Assembly (NCBI GenBank): GCA_019753105.1
Contig: JAIELJ010000004.1
Location: 124,001 to 188,000, forward strand
DNA length: 64,000 nt
Direction: 5' to 3'
Source of the DNA: Hyphomonadaceae bacterium
GTDB taxonomy: Bacteria; Pseudomonadota; Alphaproteobacteria; Caulobacterales; Aquidulcibacteraceae
Below are positions 18,059-27,554 of the stretch, in pieces. Position 1 is the first letter of the stretch; each line of letters begins with the position of its first letter. A program made the translations under genes and the position numbers. Under the pieces are notes generated by a model, which did not search any database, was not told the DNA's origin, and worked only from the letters and a program-made list of their open reading frames with translations.

Positions 18059-20518
18059 ATGCTCGACCTTCGTCCCTACAAATCCTCGACGGCGCGCCTC
18101 AGCGATTATCTGCCATGGGCCGCGCTCATCGCGCCGGGCATTGTCTTGAATAAGGACGGCGCCTTCCAGCGGACGCTCGCGTTTCGCGGGCCCGATCTTG
18201 ATTCCTCGACACCGTCAGAGCTAATGGGCGCGAGCACGCGGCTCAATAATGCGCTGCGCCGGTTCGGTTCGGGCTGGTGTCTGCATGTGGAAGCGCGCCG
18301 ATCACCAGCCCCTGGCTATCCCGACGCAGAATGGCCGGATGCATTGTCATGGCTGATCGATGAAGAACGGCGCGCCGTGTTCGAACGCGCCGGCGCGCGC
18401 TTCGAGAGCCGCTATTTCCTGACGCTGACTTGGCTGCCGCCAGCGGAACGGCAAGGCAAGTTGGAGAGCGTGCTGTTCGAAGGCGGGGAGACGAGCAAAG
18501 AGGCGATCGATTACCGCCGCATGCTGGCGCTGTTTGAGACCGAGACCGACGCGCTCATCAATCTCATGGAGACCATGGCGCCGGAGGCGCGCTGGCTCGA
18601 TGACGCGGAGACGCTGACCTATCTGCACGATTGTGTTTCCGACAAACCGCATCGGGTCGCACTTCCTACGACGCCCTTCCACATCGACGCGCTGATCAGC
18701 GATACCGAACTCATTGGCGGGTTGAAACCAAAACTCGGGCGCCGTCATCTCGCGATCGTTTCTGTACGCGCTTACGTCACCGAAACCGAGCCCGGTCTCT
18801 TGGATGCGCTCAATCGCTTGGCGATGTCCTATCGCTGGGTGACGCGGTTTCTGCCGCTCGATCGTGAGGAAGCGCGCCGTGAGATCGAGAAAATCCGCAA
18901 GCGCTGGTTTTCCAAGCGCAAGGGTCTGATGACGCTCTTGCGCGAGGCGCTCTTCCGGGAAGAATCCGCGCTCTTCGATAATGACGCCTCCAACCAGGCC
19001 GATGATGCCGACGCAGCGCTGCAAGAGCTTGGCGCCGACGCCGTCGCAGCCGGTTACACGACACTCACCATCACACTGGCGGAGGAGAGCGAAGACGCGC
19101 TGAAAGAGAGCATCGAGCGCGTCCTCCAGGTCACTGACGGCATGGGCTTTGTCACCGAAGTGGAGGGCGTCAATGCGGTCGAAGCCTGGCTCGGCGGCTT
19201 GCCTGGGCAGGCTTATGCCGATGCGCGCCGGCCAATCATCCTAACGCCCAGCCTTGCGCATCTTTTGCCGCTTTCGGCGGTGTGGGCGGGGCCCGAGCGC
19301 AACGCCCATCTTGACGCGCCGCCGCTCATGCTGACTGCAACCGACGGCGCAACGCCGTTTCGGCTTTCAACCCATGTCGGCGATGTCGGCCACACGCTCG
19401 TGGTCGGCCCGACTGGGGCCGGCAAATCCGTGCTGCTCGCCACGCTCGCCGCGCAATGGTTGCGTTACGAGAACGCGCAAGTCTTCATCTTCGACAAGGA
19501 GCGTTCGGTCCGCGCCACCGTGCTGGGTCTAGGCGGGGACTTCTTCGATCTGGGCGAAGAGGATGCGCTGGGGTTGAAGCCGCTCGAAGGCGTCGATGAT
19601 GCAAGCGAGCGCGCGTGGGCGCTCGACTGGATCGCGGGCCTCCTCGCCGACGCGCACGTCGCGGTCACGCCTGAACTTAAGCGCGAACTTTGGCGCGGGC
19701 TCGAGCTTCTGGGCGAACGGGCGCCAGAAGATCGCACGCTGACGCTCTACGCAGCACTTCTGCAGGACGCATCGGCAAGGGCCGCACTTTTGCCCTTCAC
19801 CCATGCGGGTCCCCTCGGCCGCATCCTTGACCATGATTGCACGACGCTCGCGGAGGGACGCGTGCAGACGTTCGAGATGAACGATTTGATGCGCAAAGGC
19901 GTTGCCGCCGGCGCGGTTCTGGCCGCGCTCTTTCATCTGCTGGAGGCGCGCTTCGACGGGCGCCCGACCTTGCTCATTCTGGACGAGGCCTGGCTCTTTC
20001 TCCGCGACGCCTTTTTTGCGGCGCAGATTCAGGAATGGCTGAAGACGCTGCGCAAGCGAAACGTCTCCGTCATCTTCGCGAGCCAGGAACTCGCCGATGT
20101 TGAGGCAAGCCCGATTGCCTCAACCATCATTGAGGCGTGCCTCACGCGCATCTATCTGCCGAATGACCGCGCCCGCGAGCCGCGTTCGCGCGCCTTCTAC
20201 GAAGCGCTGGGCTTGAACAGCCGCCAGATCGCGCTCATCGCCAGCGCCACGCCTAAGCGCGATTACTATGTGGTGAGCCGGAACGGGGCGCGGCTTTTCG
20301 AACTGGGTCTTGGGCCCGCGGCGCTCGCTTTCGTCGCTGCGTCGAAGCCCGACGACCATTCCACAATCGATGAAGTGCTGGCGCGTGCGCCGGGCCGCGC
20401 CTTCGCGCCTGCCTGGCTCGACGCTCGCGGACAGGGCGCGGCTGCCGAAGCGGTGCGCCGATTCATGAAAGCTGCCGACGCGCTCAAACCGTCCGCCGAT
20501 GCACTGGCGGCTGAATAG
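18059..20518 (+). CDS. trbE: Conjugal transfer ATPase TrbE (VirB4 family)
   Basis: This is the large ATPase of the mating channel (819 residues). The N-terminal VirB4 domain runs to about 430; the C-terminal motor has Walker A GPTGAGKSVLLATL (about 450-463) and Walker B TLLILDEAWLFL (about 639-650), then FASQELADV. Good ribosome site ACGGAGAGGC. Intact and full length. Confidence 0.96.
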   Translation: MLDLRPYKSSTARLSDYLPWAALIAPGIVLNKDGAFQRTLAFRGPDLDSSTPSELMGASTRLNNALRRFGSGWCLHVEARRSPAPGYPDAEWPDALSWLIDEERRAVFERAGARFESRYFLTLTWLPPAERQGKLESVLFEGGETSKEAIDYRRMLALFETETDALINLMETMAPEARWLDDAETLTYLHDCVSDKPHRVALPTTPFHIDALISDTELIGGLKPKLGRRHLAIVSVRAYVTETEPGLLDALNRLAMSYRWVTRFLPLDREEARREIEKIRKRWFSKRKGLMTLLREALFREESALFDNDASNQADDADAALQELGADAVAAGYTTLTITLAEESEDALKESIERVLQVTDGMGFVTEVEGVNAVEAWLGGLPGQAYADARRPIILTPSLAHLLPLSAVWAGPERNAHLDAPPLMLTATDGATPFRLSTHVGDVGHTLVVGPTGAGKSVLLATLAAQWLRYENAQVFIFDKERSVRATVLGLGGDFFDLGEEDALGLKPLEGVDDASERAWALDWIAGLLADAHVAVTPELKRELWRGLELLGERAPEDRTLTLYAALLQDASARAALLPFTHAGPLGRILDHDCTTLAEGRVQTFEMNDLMRKGVAAGAVLAALFHLLEARFDGRPTLLILDEAWLFLRDAFFAAQIQEWLKTLRKRNVSVIFASQELADVEASPIASTIIEACLTRIYLPNDRAREPRSRAFYEALGLNSRQIALIASATPKRDYYVVSRNGARLFELGLGPAALAFVAASKPDDHSTIDEVLARAPGRAFAPAWLDARGQGAAAEAVRRFMKAADALKPSADALAAE

Positions 20519-20530
20519 GAGGACGACATC

Positions 20531-21250
20531 ATGCCTGTGTCCAAACTCAAGCTGATCGGCGCTCTCGCGCTCGCGTTCTTGATGGCGGCCGCCCCCGGGC
20601 GACCGGCGCACGCGCAACGGGTGGTGATCGATCCGTCGAACCTTGCGCAAAACATCACACAGGTTGCGCACATGGTCGAGCAGCTCCGGAACCAGGCAGC
20701 CCAAATCGAACAAGCCGCGGCGATGCTGCGCCAAAATCCGCTGCAATTGTCACCCGAACTCACGCGTTCCATCGGCGAGGCGCGCGCTCTGTTCGCGCGG
20801 GTTGAGGGTCTCGCCTTCGAAGCGCAAGCGCTCGGTGAAGATTTGCGCACGCTCTATCCCGAAACCTGGGAAGCATATGATCTCGCCGACGTGCTCGGCC
20901 GATCGGATCGCTGGCTGGACGAAAGCCGCGTCAGCATTCGCCGCGCCATGGAGGCCGAAGCGCGCGCGACCGCATCGATTGAGCGTGCGCAAGGCCAGAT
21001 TGACCGCGCCATGCGCTCCTCATCAGACGCTGAAGGCCAGACCGGCGCTATTCAGGCTGGCAATCAATTGCTGGGCGTACAAGCCGCCCAGCTCACCGAA
21101 ATCCATGCGCTGCTCGTCGCCCAAGGCCGGGCGCTGCAGACCGAACACATGGAGCGGCTCGCCCGTGAAGAACGCGCCGAAGAAATCCGCCGCCGCGCTT
21201 TCCCAACTGAACGCCGCGCCGCGCCCGATCCCGCGCGTAGCGCGTTTTAA
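20531..21250 (+). CDS. trbJ: Conjugal transfer protein TrbJ (VirB5 family)
   Basis: The signal peptide (about residues 1-29, ending PAHAQ) is followed by a helical, Gln-rich coiled body (VEQLRNQAAQIEQAAAMLRQ) as in TrbJ/VirB5 minor pilus proteins. AGGAGGACGACATC precedes the ATG. The usual small entry-exclusion gene trbK, which normally follows trbJ, is missing: trbL starts 15 bases later. Confidence 0.92.
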   Translation: MPVSKLKLIGALALAFLMAAAPGRPAHAQRVVIDPSNLAQNITQVAHMVEQLRNQAAQIEQAAAMLRQNPLQLSPELTRSIGEARALFARVEGLAFEAQALGEDLRTLYPETWEAYDLADVLGRSDRWLDESRVSIRRAMEAEARATASIERAQGQIDRAMRSSSDAEGQTGAIQAGNQLLGVQAAQLTEIHALLVAQGRALQTEHMERLAREERAEEIRRRAFPTERRAAPDPARSAF

Positions 21251-21264
21251 GGGATGAGCTCGCG

Positions 21265-22302
21265 ATGGAGCCGCAAACCCTCAACAGCTTCCTTGATCGC
21301 TTCCTCGCGGTCGCGGATTCCGGCTTCGGCCTGATCGCCGGCGATATCGCCTTCGTGCTGAACGCGCTCATCATCATCTCGATTACGCTGGCTGGCGCGC
21401 AATGGGCGCTGGCGCAGGAAGCGCCGATGGCGGCCTTCTTCCGCAAGGTCTTGTTTGTCGGGCTCTTCGCGTTTCTCATCAACAACTGGGACGGCCTCTC
21501 GACCGCGATCAATCAATCAGGCGCGATGCTCGGGCTCAAAGCTGGCGGCGACGGCATCTCCATGGCTGATCTGCACAATCCGGGACGGGTCGCAGCGATC
21601 GGCATCGAAATGTTTGGCCGCACCGCAGCGCTCGGCGAAGGCATGAACATCATCACCGACTTTGGACCGCTCATCGCCATCTATGTCGCCGCCTTCACCG
21701 CAATGCTCGGCTTCTTTCTTCTGGCGCTGCAAGTGTTCGTGGCGCTGATTGCGTTCAAGCTTGGTGCGCTCGCGGCCTTCGTTGCACTACCCTGGGGCGT
21801 TTTCAGCGGCACATCATGGGTGGCCGAGCGCCCGATCGGTTGGGTGGTTGGTTCGGCCGTGCGTCTCTTTGTGCTCGCCTTCGTCGCCTCGATCTCGGTG
21901 ACCTTCGTCGACAGCTTGCCGGCGACGCTCACCTTGGACGAGGGCGGGGCGCTCAACGTCATGCTGTTCGGCTTGACGGTGATGGCGCTCGCCTGGTTTG
22001 CGCCCAATCTTGCGACCGAAGTGGTGCAAGGCCAGCCGCATCTCTCGGGCGCCGACGCCCTGCGTGCAGGGACCGGCGCCGGCGTTCGCGCCATCGGCGC
22101 CGGAACACTTGGGGGATGGGTGGCTCTCAAAGGCGCCGGTGCGCTCCTCGGCGGCGCCCCCGGCTTGGCGGGCCGGGCGGGACGCGGCGGTGGAAGCGCT
22201 GGTGGCGGCGGCCGCACACAGCCGCAAGCAGCGATCAATTATGCGGGCATGCGCGCGCGACCCGCGCCGCCGCCCGCCTCAGGCAGTGGAGGCAAATCAT
22301 GA
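21265..22302 (+). CDS. trbL: Conjugal transfer protein TrbL (VirB6 family)
   Basis: A polytopic inner-membrane channel protein with about six helices between residues 20 and 240, then a Gly/Ala/Pro-rich disordered tail (about 270-345). It overlaps trbF as ATGA at 22299. Length 345 is a little short of RP4 TrbL but normal for chromosomal trb loci. Confidence 0.93.
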   Translation: MEPQTLNSFLDRFLAVADSGFGLIAGDIAFVLNALIIISITLAGAQWALAQEAPMAAFFRKVLFVGLFAFLINNWDGLSTAINQSGAMLGLKAGGDGISMADLHNPGRVAAIGIEMFGRTAALGEGMNIITDFGPLIAIYVAAFTAMLGFFLLALQVFVALIAFKLGALAAFVALPWGVFSGTSWVAERPIGWVVGSAVRLFVLAFVASISVTFVDSLPATLTLDEGGALNVMLFGLTVMALAWFAPNLATEVVQGQPHLSGADALRAGTGAGVRAIGAGTLGGWVALKGAGALLGGAPGLAGRAGRGGGSAGGGGRTQPQAAINYAGMRARPAPPPASGSGGKS

Positions 22303-22982
22303 GCTTTCCGTTCAGAGCGCCGGTCAAGAATTTCGCCCCAGAGCCGCCGGAAACTCCATACCGCCGTGCGCAGGCCGAATGGGACGCGCGCATGGGCAGT
22401 GCCGTGCTTTCCGCGCGGAGCTGGCGTCGCGTCGCGTTCGCCGCACTCGCGGCGACGGCGCTCGCGATTGTCGGCGCGACCGCGATCGCCCTGCAGCAGC
22501 GCACCTACGTTCATGTTGTCGAGGTCGACCCGCAGGGCCAGGTCTTGAGCGTACGCGCAGCCGAACGGCAGTGGACGCCAACCGAGGCGCAGACGGCTTA
22601 TCATATCGGTCGTTTCGTCCGCCTCGTGCGCTCATTGCCAACCGATGGCGTGGTGCTGCGCGAGAACTGGCTCGAAGCCTACAGATTTCTGACCCCGCAG
22701 GCGGCGGCGCAATTGACCGAGATCGCGCGCGAGGACGATCCGTTTCTCTCCCTCGGGCGCGTCGGGCGCACGGTCTACGTTCGCTCGATCATCGCGCGCG
22801 CGGACAATTCTTACGAAGTGAGCTGGATTGAGCGCAGCACCAATGGCTCGGGCTCAAATGCGGGCGAAGCGTATAGCGGTGTCTTCACCGTGACGACGCG
22901 TCCGCCGCGCAATGCTGATGACATTGCAGTGAACCCCCTTGGTCTTCTGATCTCCGATTTCTCATGGAGCCGGGTGAGATGA
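22299..22982 (+). CDS. trbF: Conjugal transfer protein TrbF (VirB8 family)
   Basis: ATG 22299 is set by the ATGA overlap with trbL. A short cytoplasmic segment with the TPYRRAQAEWDARMG signature is followed by one helix (about 46-66) and a periplasmic VirB8-like domain. It overlaps trbG as ATGA at 22979. Confidence 0.94.
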   Translation: MSFPFRAPVKNFAPEPPETPYRRAQAEWDARMGSAVLSARSWRRVAFAALAATALAIVGATAIALQQRTYVHVVEVDPQGQVLSVRAAERQWTPTEAQTAYHIGRFVRLVRSLPTDGVVLRENWLEAYRFLTPQAAAQLTEIAREDDPFLSLGRVGRTVYVRSIIARADNSYEVSWIERSTNGSGSNAGEAYSGVFTVTTRPPRNADDIAVNPLGLLISDFSWSRVR

Positions 22983-23872
22983 GAACAACCTTGATTGCAT
23001 GCCTCGGCGGCGCTGCCGTTGCGTGCGGAACCCAATCCTTTGCGCAAGAAGCTGGCTCTTTGAACGAAGTTGCAACGCGTTGTCGTCCCTTGATAACGGC
23101 GCAACCGTCGGCGCCGGAGCGTCGTCCGCGCTCGTCCGCGCAAACCTGGAGCGATGCGAATGGCGCGGCGCGTCAGCGCCCGGAGCGCGCCGGCTTTGAC
23201 GCGGCACGCTATGTCTACACATATGCGCCGGGCGCAATTTTCGAGCTCCTCGCCAACCCCAATTTCATTTCGACGATTCTCCTTGAAGAGGGCGAGACGC
23301 TGACGAATGTAGCCGCGGGTGACACCTCTCGCTGGCAGGTGAGCGAGGCTTACGCGGAAGGGTTGACGGGCGTTCGCACCATTCTCCTGGTCAAACCGGC
23401 GGCTATTGGTCTGCGCACCAACATCGTGCTTGTTACCGATCGGCGCATCTATTTGGTGGAAGCGATTAGCCAGGCCAGCGAGGGCTATTCTGCCGAGATC
23501 GCTTGGTGTTATCCCGACGCCGCCATCGAGATAGCGGACACTCAAGTTCGCGCGCTTAATTTCGACTATCGCGTGCGGGTCGTGCGCGGCGCGCGTCCCG
23601 TGTGGACCCCAGTGCGCGTATTTGATGACGGACGCCGCACTTGGATCGAGTTTCCGGAAGCGACAGAGGCGAACGAATTACCCCCGCTCTTCGTCATCAC
23701 CAGGGAAGGCGCTGAACTCGTCAATTATCGCGTCGATGGGCGCCGCTACCTGGTCGATCGCGTGTTTGACCGTGCGGAACTTCGCTTGGGCGTACGAGCG
23801 CCACAGATCGTGCGCATTGAACGCGCCGAACTCATCTCCTCGCAGCGACCGTCGCGGCGAGGCCGCCCATGA
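22979..23872 (+). CDS. trbG: Conjugal transfer protein TrbG (VirB9 family)
   Basis: ATG 22979 is set by the ATGA overlap and gives a signal peptide (to about residue 23, SFAQE). The body has the VirB9 segments YTYAPGAIFELLANPNF and IVLVTDRRIYLVEA, then a C-terminal domain (ELPPLFVITREGAELVNYRV). It forms the outer-membrane part of the channel. The lipoprotein gene trbH is absent from this locus, as in many chromosomal versions. Confidence 0.94.
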   Translation: MRTTLIACLGGAAVACGTQSFAQEAGSLNEVATRCRPLITAQPSAPERRPRSSAQTWSDANGAARQRPERAGFDAARYVYTYAPGAIFELLANPNFISTILLEEGETLTNVAAGDTSRWQVSEAYAEGLTGVRTILLVKPAAIGLRTNIVLVTDRRIYLVEAISQASEGYSAEIAWCYPDAAIEIADTQVRALNFDYRVRVVRGARPVWTPVRVFDDGRRTWIEFPEATEANELPPLFVITREGAELVNYRVDGRRYLVDRVFDRAELRLGVRAPQIVRIERAELISSQRPSRRGRP

Positions 23873-24963
23873 ATGCCGCCACGCAGTCCGAGGCGCCGTC
23901 GCCCGCGCCGCCGCCGGATCTTTCCATTCGGGCGCGCCCGCCGTCGCCCAAACGGCTCTCGCGCAAGGTGCTGCTGGGCGCCGCCATCACTTTAGCGGCC
24001 ATCGTTGCAGCTGCGCTGTTGTTCGGATTGAGCACAGGGCCCAGCCGGTTCGCGCGCCAAACCGACGCGCTGGCAAATGCCGGAGGTCCGCCGGAATCGA
24101 TCCAGGGTGCGCCCGCCGATTATGCGAGCGATGATCTCGGCGGCGGCGCCGACGAGCCTGGTGTTGAGACGGCGTTTGGAGACGATGCGCTGGCGCCGCC
24201 AACAGATCCAATGTGGTCAGGACAGGCGCCGGCATCGCCGCCCGCCTCAACATCCACCCCAACCGAAGCCGAGCTCCAGGAGGCGGCGCGCACCGCGCCC
24301 ATCCTATTCAGCTCCACCAGCGGCGTTGGCGAAAGCGATCAGAGCGACCGTTTGCCGTCGCGACTTCTGCCGCCGCGCTCGCGCTATGAGATCATGGCGG
24401 GATCGGTCATCGCGGCGGCGCTTGCGACCGAACTCAATTCCGATGCGCCGGGGCGCGTCATCGCCCAAGTGACGGCGCCGGTCTTCGATACCATCACCGG
24501 CGCGCATCTTCTCATTCCGCAGGGCTCGCGTCTTATCGGGACATACGACAATGCGGTCGCTTACGGCGATCGCAGATTGGTGTTGGTCTGGAACAGACTC
24601 ATTCTGCCGAACGGCTGGAGCATCAATCTAGAGAATATGGAGGGCGCCGATCCGACAGGCGCCGGCGGACTTCGCGACCGGACGGACAATCATTTTGATC
24701 GTCTCGCTGGCGCCATCGCGCTCTCGGCCATCATCAGCGTCGTCGCCAACAATGCCGAAGAAGACGATGAGGGCGCGTCCTTGTCGCAAAGCCTGGGCGA
24801 CGCCGCCGCCCAAGAAGCGGCGCGCACCGGCGCCAGGATCGTCGAGCGCGAGCTTTCGGTTCGTCCGACTTTGCGTGTGCGCGCCGGCGCGCCCGTGCGT
24901 GTCCTGGTCATGCGCGACATTACGTTGCGTCCTTATCGCGAGAACCGAAATGACCGCCGGTGA
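23869..24963 (+). CDS. trbI: Conjugal transfer protein TrbI (VirB10 family)
   Basis: A cytoplasmic Pro-rich head, one helix (about 41-60), a long disordered Pro/Ala linker (about 65-150) and the VirB10 beta-barrel domain (LPPRSRYEIMAGSVIAAAL; LIPQGSRLIGTYDNAVAYGD; LILPNGWSINLENM). It starts in an ATGA overlap with trbG and overlaps the next gene by 14 bases. Confidence 0.95.
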   Translation: MNAATQSEAPSPAPPPDLSIRARPPSPKRLSRKVLLGAAITLAAIVAAALLFGLSTGPSRFARQTDALANAGGPPESIQGAPADYASDDLGGGADEPGVETAFGDDALAPPTDPMWSGQAPASPPASTSTPTEAELQEAARTAPILFSSTSGVGESDQSDRLPSRLLPPRSRYEIMAGSVIAAALATELNSDAPGRVIAQVTAPVFDTITGAHLLIPQGSRLIGTYDNAVAYGDRRLVLVWNRLILPNGWSINLENMEGADPTGAGGLRDRTDNHFDRLAGAIALSAIISVVANNAEEDDEGASLSQSLGDAAAQEAARTGARIVERELSVRPTLRVRAGAPVRVLVMRDITLRPYRENRNDRR

Positions 24964-25486
24964 AAACCCTAATGTCACCGGCTTGCGGGCGAAGACGCCA
25001 ACGGGCGCCCGTGCGCGAGACGCCGATCAGAAGCGTGCGGGATCAAGGCAGCTTTCATTGTTTGAGTTGGGGACCGCTGAAGCAATTGTTGCTCCCGTCG
25101 AAGTCAAGACACCGCCGCCCGTCAAACCTGTTGCGGCCAAGCCCGCCTTGATCCGCGCCGGCGCGCGCCTGATCGACGAGCGGCCATCGCGTGTGCTTTG
25201 CGCGGATGACATGCCTGCCTATTCGGACGACGCGCATGAGAGCGTCGCCGCGGCGCTCGAAGCGCTGCCGCGGGCCCAGCTCTGGTTCACCTACAAGGAC
25301 ATTCAGTTCTTCTTCGGCGTTTCGCGCGCGACGGTGGCGAGGCGTCTGCGTGAGGGATTGGTCCCCGGCGTCCGTATGGCCGGTTCAAGCGTGGTGGAAG
25401 ACGCCCCAGTCCGGCGCTTCGATCGCGGCCAGCTGAAGTGGCTGCTCCTGGCCCTCCGCCACCGCCCGCGCCAGCAGGCCCGGTGA
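24950..25486 (+). CDS. Helix-turn-helix protein ending the trb operon
   Basis: ATG 24950 lies inside the end of trbI. The 178-residue protein has a Pro-rich linker to about residue 75 and a C-terminal MerR/excisionase-like helix-turn-helix (FTYKDIQFFFGVSRATVARR, LREGLVPGVRM) ending in a basic tail. In related trb loci this place is usually taken by a DUF2274 gene; here a DNA-binding protein replaces it. It may regulate transfer or excision. The family was not firmly recognised. Confidence 0.75.
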   Translation: MTAGENPNVTGLRAKTPTGARARDADQKRAGSRQLSLFELGTAEAIVAPVEVKTPPPVKPVAAKPALIRAGARLIDERPSRVLCADDMPAYSDDAHESVAAALEALPRAQLWFTYKDIQFFFGVSRATVARRLREGLVPGVRMAGSSVVEDAPVRRFDRGQLKWLLLALRHRPRQQAR

Positions 25487-25859
25487 TGTGGTTTGTCTGG
25501 AAGGCTTTTCGAGGGTGCAGCTGTCGCGATCAGGCGCCCAGCGAACTCACCGTCGCTGTCGCTTCGACGCCTCATCGCTCGCGGTCTCGCTGGATTGGGT
25601 GGTGTTGCTGAAATGACGGGCCTTTCGAAAGTAACGTGTCATGTTCAGGCGCCTAGAGCGGACAAACAGCCCATGTCGTTCTCGAAGCTATACAAAGCGC
25701 GATGGCTCGACGATACACCAGCGCGCGTCGCGGTGCGGTACCCGCCGCTGAATAATCAAGCCTCCAGGATGAGTTGGAAGAAGCATCAACCCAAAATTGT
25801 TGGGCCCACATGGTTATCGGCGGCATGGGAGAGCGCTACACTCGAGCTTGAGGTTCGAC
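25487..25859 (+). other. Intergenic region, no convincing gene
   Basis: Frames here (for example from about 25673 reading SFSKLYKARWLDDTPARV) lack a ribosome site and run into the next gene out of frame. A composition break from the trb genes suggests the right edge of the conjugative segment lies near here, but no repeat or tRNA was seen. Confidence 0.4.
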
Positions 25860-26339
25860 ATGATCAGACAGACGCTCATAGCTCTTGCCATCCTCGGCGC
25901 CTTCGCTTGTGCACCCGTCGCGCAGAATGACGACGACGTGCGTAGCGGCGTGACCGAACTCGTGCAGCGTTGGTCAGACGCTGGCGAAGCCCTGGACTGG
26001 GACGCGGTCGCTGACACGTACGCCGATGTCGAAAGCTTTGTCTGGATTGAACAAGGCGAAGCCCGCTACACAAGCCGCGGCGCCATACTCGACGGCCTCG
26101 ACCGGGCCCGCTCTATGTCGGCGTCCATCCGTAACGATGTGTCCGACATTGTCGTAACGCCGCTCAGCGATGACGCCGCCGCCTTCCGGGCGCACTATCT
26201 CCTCACCGTGTCGGCCGAAGGCTTCAGCGTCAATTCCGAAGGGGTGCTCTCTGGCGTCGCCATCAGGGAGGGCGGGACGTGGCGCTTTCTGCAAGGATCG
26301 TTCTCGGAGCAGCCGCACGAGATCCGTGGCCAACCATGA
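25860..26339 (+). CDS. SnoaL/NTF2-like (DUF4440-type) lipoprotein
   Basis: ATG 25860 is chosen for the lipoprotein signal that follows (LGAFACAP; cleavage before Cys19 or so). The mature part has the layout of a SnoaL/DUF4440 domain (WSDAGEALDWDAVADTYADV near the N-terminus, TSRGAILDGL and GGTWRFLQGSFSE near the end). A small cone-shaped fold that may bind a hydrophobic ligand; no enzyme activity can be assigned. Confidence 0.8.
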   Translation: MIRQTLIALAILGAFACAPVAQNDDDVRSGVTELVQRWSDAGEALDWDAVADTYADVESFVWIEQGEARYTSRGAILDGLDRARSMSASIRNDVSDIVVTPLSDDAAAFRAHYLLTVSAEGFSVNSEGVLSGVAIREGGTWRFLQGSFSEQPHEIRGQP

Positions 26340-26348
26340 TTACTGAAC

Positions 26349-26546
26349 TCAGATAGTCTCCCTTTGCGGCCGCCGCCAAGCCTGCGGCCCAGCAGAGCGC
26401 GCCTTCTTCTCGAACAGAGCCTCCAGCCGGATGATGTGCGCTTCAATGACGGGCGCGGTGGCCGTGTCATGTTCGCGCGCCTGGGCCAGATCCAGTTCCA
26501 AAGCATCTATTTCTTCTCGGATCAGCAAGCGGTCGACGACGCTCAT
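26349..26546 (-). CDS. Small helical protein of unknown function
   Basis: The 65-residue frame is supported by an excellent ribosome site (AAAGGAGG, six bases before ATG 26546). The sequence VDRLLIREEIDALELDLAQA is a predicted coiled helix; the C-terminus is basic. It ends nine bases past the lipoprotein gene on the other strand. It is downstream of the DUF6671 gene and on the same strand, 132 bases away. Function unknown. Confidence 0.65.
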   Translation of the reverse strand: MSVVDRLLIREEIDALELDLAQAREHDTATAPVIEAHIIRLEALFEKKARSAGPQAWRRPQRETI

Positions 26547-26678
26547 GGGCGGTCCTCCTTTATTGGCTGCTGACGGCGATCGCCGCTTATGCGTCTCGTT
26601 AGATGGAGCGCGGGATCGTCAGGCTCTAGTGCCAAAGGCATTGAAAACCGAAATCACAGTCATTCGACGCGTTTGCGC

Positions 26679-27554
26679 TCATGGATTGCACCATGGACAT
26701 TGGGATGGCTCGGTGTGGGAGAGCCCGTCCTCGCGCCCTTTCGTTTCGCGCAGCGCGCAGCTCGCGCAGCCGAAAACTTCATCGATGACCCATTCGGTTG
26801 GCGCGTCGCAGGCCGAGCAGGGCAGGCCACGGACGACGTCAACCCGGCCAAATCCAGGCGCGCCGCACGCCGGGCAGAGCGCTGCCAGACGCTGGGCAAG
26901 CTTTAACCCCAAAGCCGCAAGCGAAGCCATGCGCGTCGGGTTCATATGCGCGCGCATATCGGTTTCAACACACGCTGTGGCTTCGTCACTGACTTTGGCG
27001 CAAACCGCCATCGCGCGCTTCAGTGCGCCTAAGTCCTGGAGCCCCTTGAAGACTGGCGCGCCCTCAGACAGGGCGCGACCTTCGCGCCCAGGGGTGACGA
27101 CGACGGCGTGTTTTGGAAAGCCAATGCGCGCCAAGAACGGTTCGAGCTCCAACATCGTCTCGACACGCGCATAAGCATAATTGGTCTCGGTGATCAGGGC
27201 TTCGCTGATGCGGAGCCTGCGCTCATCGTCAATGAAGGTGAGCAATTCGCGGCCCGCCGGCACAAAGGGCATCTGCGGATGCGGGCCAAAACTGCCTTCG
27301 CTGGCGAGGCCCAGATCGCACCCGGCGATCGCCATGCCCAAACGAGCCTTCCGCTCCGCGACATCAAGCATTGATCCGACACGCTCGATCTCGCCGCAGA
27401 AAGTGCCGAGCTGATCGGTGTCGATACCGGGCGCTGCAGAGAGCTCGATCCCGAGCTCCGACATGAAAGGACCGGAGAAGGCTGCTTCCTTTCCATGCAT
27501 GCTCGCCAGTACGGCGCGGCGGCCGTGATAAGGGTGATCACGTTTCGCGACCAT
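26679..27554 (-). CDS. DUF6671 family protein with C-terminal zinc ribbons
   Basis: The 291-residue protein has an N-terminal domain of unknown function (HGKEAAFSGPFMSELGIELS; then ETNYAYARVETMLELEPFLA) matching what I know as DUF6671. The last 65 residues carry four Cys pairs (CPAC, CSAC, CASC, CPWC), that is two zinc ribbons. Its start shares one base with the cysD stop (TGATG), making it the last gene of the dabB-dabA-cysD operon. The zinc ribbons suggest RNA, DNA or protein binding; no enzymatic role can be read off. Confidence 0.82.
   Translation of the reverse strand: MVAKRDHPYHGRRAVLASMHGKEAAFSGPFMSELGIELSAAPGIDTDQLGTFCGEIERVGSMLDVAERKARLGMAIAGCDLGLASEGSFGPHPQMPFVPAGRELLTFIDDERRLRISEALITETNYAYARVETMLELEPFLARIGFPKHAVVVTPGREGRALSEGAPVFKGLQDLGALKRAMAVCAKVSDEATACVETDMRAHMNPTRMASLAALGLKLAQRLAALCPACGAPGFGRVDVVRGLPCSACDAPTEWVIDEVFGCASCALRETKGREDGLSHTEPSQCPWCNP

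Noticed and set aside
21816-22298. Upstream extension of trbF
   Set aside because: It overlaps trbL in another frame; the ATGA junction at 22299 sets the real start.
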